A stretch of 64,000 bases of DNA from Bin5 sp965220715 (GTDB taxonomy: Bacteria > Chloroflexota > Anaerolineae > Caldilineales > Caldilineaceae). A model generated the notes under the pieces. That model saw only the letters and a list, made by a program, of their open reading frames with translations, ran no database searches and was not told where the DNA came from. The position numbers and the translations under genes are program-made. Each line of letters begins with the position of its first letter. Positions within the stretch are counted from its first letter, which is position 1. Positions 63,723-64,000 of this stretch are shown in pieces. The stretch is taken from the NCBI GenBank assembly GCA_965220715.1, contig OZ244843.1, forward strand, positions 5,642,001-5,706,000. The letters run 5' to 3'.

Positions 63723-64000
63723 GCAGGATGCTCCTGTGCTATGGGAGGAGGAGGTGGTGGTGCGCGCAAAGTCCGCCAATGGCATGCTGCCATGGGGATG
63801 AACGCGTCAATTATTTGGTTAAGCGCAAGTGGGACGGCAAATCTGATCGAGGATAACGATGGTATAAATCCGGGTTCAGGAGGGATATCATCCATGAAAT
63901 AGTTCGCAGACCGGGGCCAGATTGATGTCTGCGCACATTATATCACAACGCAGCAGGTTGTCCAGAGAAGTTTTCGTTGGTGGAGTGGTAAAGAAAGAGG
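63723..64000. other. Region upstream of glmU to the window edge
   Basis: 278 bases with no recognisable gene. Confidence 0.4.

Noticed and set aside
1..64000. tRNA, rRNA, prophage or insertion sequence
   Set aside because: No transposase, integrase or phage structural gene and no tRNA-like cloverleaf was recognised by eye; an automated tRNA and IS scan would be needed to exclude them.

Overview
The window is a GC-rich bacterial chromosome segment. Gene content suggests a free-living or host-associated member of the Chloroflexota, close to Anaerolineae/Caldilineales. The reasons are the mix of GT-C membrane glycosyltransferases, CehA/McbA-type metallohydrolase, Gfo/Idh/MocA and VOC proteins, decayed PhyH and DUF3179-type genes, an ArsA ATPase, and many toxin-antitoxin remnants. 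This is an inference from families; no rRNA, tRNA or ribosomal protein gene is present to anchor it.

Layout. 0-5 kb: two tandem paralogous GT-C glycosyltransferases; the second carries two frameshifts. 5-7.3 kb: two unknown genes behind a clean sigma-70-type promoter. 7.3-14.5 kb: CitE-like lyase, an XRE-ImmA/IrrE plus PIN toxin-antitoxin pair whose PIN gene has no normal start codon, VanZ-like protein, bactofilin, PlsY and catalase. 14.6-27.5 kb: an accessory stretch with a two-domain VOC protein, remnants of an MvaI/BcnI-type restriction-modification system, a zinc alcohol dehydrogenase, an NHL beta-propeller, a broken hydrolase fused to a VOC C-terminus, a P450, a decayed small antitoxin locus, a NarL-type two-component system and the intact hydrolase copy. 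27.6-43.5 kb: sugar and xenobiotic metabolism (CehA/McbA protein, S33-like hydrolase, Gfo/Idh/MocA, aldose epimerase, SDR, MFS), a VapBC pair, a Rieske protein, a broken HNH nuclease and an FAD oxidoreductase. 43.8-52.5 kb: ArsA ATPase, SH3-repeat surface protein, Crp/Fnr regulator, Rho, and a LysM-M23 peptidase. 52.7-63.7 kb: an all-minus-strand housekeeping block with fumarase, two nucleoside-type ABC permeases, a GAF-PAS histidine kinase, a PQQ-type sugar dehydrogenase lipoprotein, cytidine deaminase, a CNNM/CBS protein and GlmU.

The most interesting locus is at 35161-36261. A DUF3179-like gene has an in-frame TGA exactly where the first Cys of the family's CxxC motif belongs. A 7-bp hairpin with a GGTCT apical loop lies 14 nt downstream. 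This looks like a selenocysteine insertion signal, so I call it a candidate selenoprotein.

The window also holds a four-copy interspersed double-hairpin repeat, a related family of terminator-like hairpins around the duplicated hydrolase/VOC genes, and a three-phase G-rich tandem repeat ending in 14 copies of a GGGGATA unit. Several genes are broken by single-base indels, often in short homopolymers, so either pseudogene decay or sequencing error must be considered for each.
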